A stretch of 64,000 nucleotides of DNA from Anaerocolumna jejuensis DSM 15929 (GTDB lineage: Bacteria > Bacillota > Clostridia > Lachnospirales > Lachnospiraceae), in contig NZ_FRAC01000007.1 in assembly GCF_900142215.1 (NCBI RefSeq), positions 360,412 through 424,411 on the forward strand, in the 5' to 3' direction. Each line of letters begins with the position of its first letter. Within the stretch, counting starts at the first letter, position 1. The notes beneath the pieces are model-generated. The model did no database searches. It saw only the letters and a list, made by a program, of their open reading frames with translations, and was not told the origin of the DNA. The position numbers and the translations under genes are program-made. This document shows positions 61,498-64,000 of this stretch, piece after piece.

Positions 61498-63279
61498 ATG
61501 GGTTTATGGGAGAGAGAGGCATATTTGCTCAGAGTGAAACAGAAATTTTCAGGCATGAAGGCGAAATTTATCATTATCATGGTCAGCATGGTGGTTTCCT
61601 TTACCATAGCTCTGGCATTGCTTTGGGGAAGCATTTATACAGACCAGCTGATGGATAATGCCATTGACTATGCCAATGAGATGACGGAGCTTACCAATAA
61701 CAATGTGGACTCCTATTTGAAAAAAGCACGTCTTCTTGCCTATATTCTGCAGAATAACAAAACCATAACGAAGATTCTGGCAAAGTCATCCTATAATGGC
61801 CACAATGAAATGTATAACGATATCAGTGAGATGGGCCAGATATTAAGGATGGGAATGACCGGTGCGGAATATCTTGAGAATATTGTTGTCGTATCTGAAA
61901 ATGGAATGTATTTTACCGGCGGAGGCAGCAGTGTAAAAATAGCAGGTGACAAGCTGGAGCATTACAAGAATATGACCGATGGGGAGGAGATATCCTTCTC
62001 CATAGACCCTGCTGCAGACAAATATGATTATTCCAAGCTGATACTGATAAAGAAGCTTAAACTGTCCGAGCAAAGCCCCAGGGCCTGGACAATAATGACG
62101 GTAAACTGTAAAGGCCTGTATAAAAAATACAATACTGCCGCAGGCTATTCCTCGGCCATGCTCATTGCCGATCCGGAAAGCGGAGAGATTGTCTACGATA
62201 AGGATATGGAGAATCTGGGCCTGTCCAGTTCATCAGAACTTGGTGACCTGTCGAAATACGGAACGGACAACTCTTATAAAATAGGCAGAATCAACCATGT
62301 GAAAACCGTTGTCATTTGTAATATATCTGAGGTGACCGGATGGAGAAATTATATATTTATACCTTACCGCGAAATAGCCGACAGCTACGATAATCTGCTT
62401 TCGGTTCAGTTTTTCATTATTGCTGCGGTCGTAGTCCTTACAATCATTCTTTCCTTAAGCCTGGCAAAGCATTTCTTAAAGAATATGAGTACCCTGATTA
62501 CCGGAATTGAGCAGGTAGATGCGGACCATTTGACTTTGGAATGCACGATTGACTCAGGGGATGAGGTGGAACTGCTCTATCATAAATTTGAGCAGATGAT
62601 TGAACGTATTAATCAGCAGATGGAAGCTATCAAAAAGAATGAGAGGGATAAGCGCAAGCTTGGCTTAAAGGCACTTCAGGCACAGATAAATCCTCATTTT
62701 CTGTATAACAGCCTGAATACTATTAAGATTATGGGAAAGATGCAGGAAGCAAACCCGGTAGCCGATGCCTGTGACGCATTGATTTGCATTATGCGGACCA
62801 ATATGTCCAAGAAGACTTATCATACCTTTCAGGAAGAAATTGAATATTTAAACAAATACATTTGTATGAAGGAATACCAGAGTGCCAGCCCCATTAAATT
62901 TATCTGTAAAATCGAGGATGGGTTAGAGAACTGCTATATACTTAAGATGCTGATACAGCCTCTGGTCGAGAATTCTCTCAAGCACGGCGGTATTATGAAT
63001 GATCCCAGGGGATATATCACGGTTATGATTTATTCGGAAGGGGATAAAGTCCAGGTTGTCTGCGAAGATAATGGGATTGGGCTTAGCGAGGAGGAAAGCA
63101 GTGAGTTATTATCAACCATGAAGGACTCGGCTGGGATTGGGCTTTTTAATATTTCCCAGAGGATTTTGCTGCATTACGGAGAAGAATATGGTGTAAGCAT
63201 TACCGGAGAAAAAGGGATTTATACACGGATAACCCTGCGGATTCCCCGTTTGACGGAAGTTGGTGGTGAGGATGATTAA
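61498..63279 (+). CDS. Sensor histidine kinase, YesM type
   Basis: Membrane sensor next to a sugar importer. 593 aa: two transmembrane helices (about 26-45 and 301-322) bracket an extracellular sensor domain, then a HAMP-like linker (to about 375), the HisKA_7TM/YesM-type phosphoacceptor region with His400 in AQINPHFLYNSLNTIK, and an ATPase domain with VENSLKHGG, CEDNGIGLSEEE and GIGLFNISQRI. It ends overlapping the response regulator start. ATG 61498 has no strong ribosome site; TTG 61525 behind GAGAGAGG is an alternative. Confidence 0.92.
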   Translation: MGLWEREAYLLRVKQKFSGMKAKFIIIMVSMVVSFTIALALLWGSIYTDQLMDNAIDYANEMTELTNNNVDSYLKKARLLAYILQNNKTITKILAKSSYNGHNEMYNDISEMGQILRMGMTGAEYLENIVVVSENGMYFTGGGSSVKIAGDKLEHYKNMTDGEEISFSIDPAADKYDYSKLILIKKLKLSEQSPRAWTIMTVNCKGLYKKYNTAAGYSSAMLIADPESGEIVYDKDMENLGLSSSSELGDLSKYGTDNSYKIGRINHVKTVVICNISEVTGWRNYIFIPYREIADSYDNLLSVQFFIIAAVVVLTIILSLSLAKHFLKNMSTLITGIEQVDADHLTLECTIDSGDEVELLYHKFEQMIERINQQMEAIKKNERDKRKLGLKALQAQINPHFLYNSLNTIKIMGKMQEANPVADACDALICIMRTNMSKKTYHTFQEEIEYLNKYICMKEYQSASPIKFICKIEDGLENCYILKMLIQPLVENSLKHGGIMNDPRGYITVMIYSEGDKVQVVCEDNGIGLSEEESSELLSTMKDSAGIGLFNISQRILLHYGEEYGVSITGEKGIYTRITLRIPRLTEVGGEDD

Positions 63280-64000
63280 AGTTCTGATAGTAGATGACGA
63301 GCTCCTGGTACGGATTACACTTCGTACGCTTTTGGACTGGGAAAAGTATGGCTATACGATCTGTGGTGAGTGCAGCGACGGAGAACAGGCAATGGGTTTA
63401 ATCCCAAAGCTTCATCCGGACATTGTGATAACCGATGTGAAGATGGAGCATGTAAACGGGGATGAATTAGTACGATTTATAGATAAAAATTATCCTGAGA
63501 TTGGTACGATAGTCATCAGCAGCTACGATGATTACCAGTACGTAAGGGATACTATGAAGCATAATGCACTGGATTATTTAATTAAAAATGATTTAACTGG
63601 CGAGGTTTTACTGGAAGCCTTAAAAAGAGGCAGCGGGAAGCTGAACCTGGGACTTGATACCCTGAAAAATGAAAGCGATCGGAAAGCAATCTGCAAGCAG
63701 TTCGTATGGCAGCTGCTGGGCGGCCTTTACCATGGCAGGGAAGAGCAGCTTAAGCTTAAGCTGAAGCTGATACGGTTGGATATGGGAACAGCACAGGTAT
63801 TGCCCATACTGGTCTCCTTTGGGCGTATGGAGGAGATGTGTGAAAGAAAAGCATTTTCACACACCGTTATTAATGGCAGTACCGCAGACTCATCTGCGGT
63901 ATGCAACGGGAGCAAGTGTGAAAGAAAAGCATTGCCGCACACCGTTATTAATGGCAGCAATGGGAGCAGGAGCGTGGAAAACCACGTGCAGGAAAAGCTG
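63272..64000 (+). CDS. Response regulator, YesN type (partial), with in-frame repeat insertion
   Basis: Partner of the kinase. It starts at ATG 63272, overlapping the kinase stop by 8 bp. Receiver domain (1-120) with acidic Asp8/Asp9 in VLIVDDE, phosphorylation site Asp55 in IVITDVKM and a conserved Lys near ALDYLIKND. An AraC-type DNA-binding end would be expected but lies beyond the window. The linker after about residue 170 contains an unusual insert: two copies of a CERKA(F/L)(S/P)HTVINGS unit at about residues 190-240, generated by a palindromic repeat that keeps the frame (78-bp step). This is the most unusual point of the gene. Confidence 0.88.
   Translation, partial: MIKVLIVDDELLVRITLRTLLDWEKYGYTICGECSDGEQAMGLIPKLHPDIVITDVKMEHVNGDELVRFIDKNYPEIGTIVISSYDDYQYVRDTMKHNALDYLIKNDLTGEVLLEALKRGSGKLNLGLDTLKNESDRKAICKQFVWQLLGGLYHGREEQLKLKLKLIRLDMGTAQVLPILVSFGRMEEMCERKAFSHTVINGSTADSSAVCNGSKCERKALPHTVINGSNGSRSVENHVQEKL
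63839..63975 (+). repeat. Two tandem palindromic elements in frame in the response regulator gene
   Basis: Copy 1 starts at 63839 (TGTGAAAGAAAAGCATTTTCACACACC), shown here only for its arms TGTGAAA and TTTCACA. Copy 2 starts at 63917, exactly 78 bp later. Both continue CCGTTATTAATGGCAG. Copy 1 holds an additional hairpin ACCGCAGA/TCTGCGGT. In copy 2 the right arm is altered (CCGCACA), so its hairpin is weaker. All steps keep the reading frame. The element resembles the one at 8573 in arm sequence and FSH-coding end. Confidence 0.85.

Noticed and set aside
1..64000. tRNA or rRNA genes
   Set aside because: No tRNA-like fold other than tmRNA and no rRNA sequence was recognised.

Overview
The window looks like a chromosomal segment of a low-to-moderate GC, spore-forming Firmicute, most likely a Lachnospiraceae (Clostridium cluster XIVa) relative. 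The evidence is the complete sporulation genes (spoIIIAA-AH, spoIVB, spo0A, CotF-type coat proteins), AGGAGG-type ribosome binding sites with several TTG and GTG starts, and gene order. The stretch spoIIIA / asp23-like / nusB / xseA / xseB / ispA / dxs / tlyA / nadK / argR ... recN / spoIVB / spo0A follows the arrangement known from Bacillus and Clostridia, although accBC and folD are not in it.

Layout. 1-0.8 kb: 3' part of mutY. 0.9-5.6 kb: a hypothetical gene and a LysR regulator divergent from leuB-leuC-leuD. 5.6-9.6 kb: a possible structured RNA, a DegV protein, a beta-CASP metallo-hydrolase, a tandem palindromic repeat and aroE. 9.9-15.5 kb: the spoIIIA operon behind a sigma-E-like promoter. 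15.7-23.4 kb: housekeeping run from the Asp23-like gene to argR, including the isoprenoid pair ispA-dxs. 23.4-32.2 kb: yebC plus accessory genes (DUF4362-like protein, small membrane protein with XRE regulator, lipoprotein, a large Ig-like repeat surface protein) that separate argR from recN. 32.3-36.8 kb: recN, spoIVB, spo0A. 36.9-39 kb: glgA and two coat-type proteins. 39.3-44.4 kb: glycolytic genes gap, pgk, tpiA, gpmI, each with its own leader or terminator. 44.5-47.6 kb: secG, rnr, smpB. 47.6-50.7 kb: hypothetical genes around a 19-bp minisatellite. 50.9-51.3 kb: tmRNA (ssrA). 51.3-57 kb: an island at the 3' end of ssrA, bounded by a diverged second copy of the ssrA end at 54.25 kb, holding a GNAT gene, zinc-ribbon genes, a gene broken by an in-frame stop, a holin-like gene and two truncated gene tails. 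57-57.8 kb: YoaP-like acetyltransferase. 58.2-64 kb: a carbohydrate-type ABC importer (binding protein and two permeases, no ATPase) with a YesM/YesN-type two-component system; the response regulator runs off the window.

How the genes work together. Rnr, SmpB and tmRNA form the trans-translation and mRNA-decay set. SpoIIIAA-AH builds the mother-cell side of the forespore channel, SpoIVB signals across it and Spo0A controls entry into sporulation. ispA and dxs serve isoprenoid precursor synthesis. The importer is probably controlled by the adjacent sensor pair.

Most unusual are: (1) two tandem palindromic elements starting with TGTGAAA, one immediately after a stop codon (8.57-8.74 kb) and one in frame inside the response regulator (63.84-63.98 kb), both with copy spacing divisible by three; (2) about 20 tandem copies of a 19-bp unit at 49.06-49.43 kb; (3) the stacked, decaying island at ssrA; (4) a pseudoknot-like arrangement of complementary segments after leuD. 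All calls come from reading the sequence; no database search was run.
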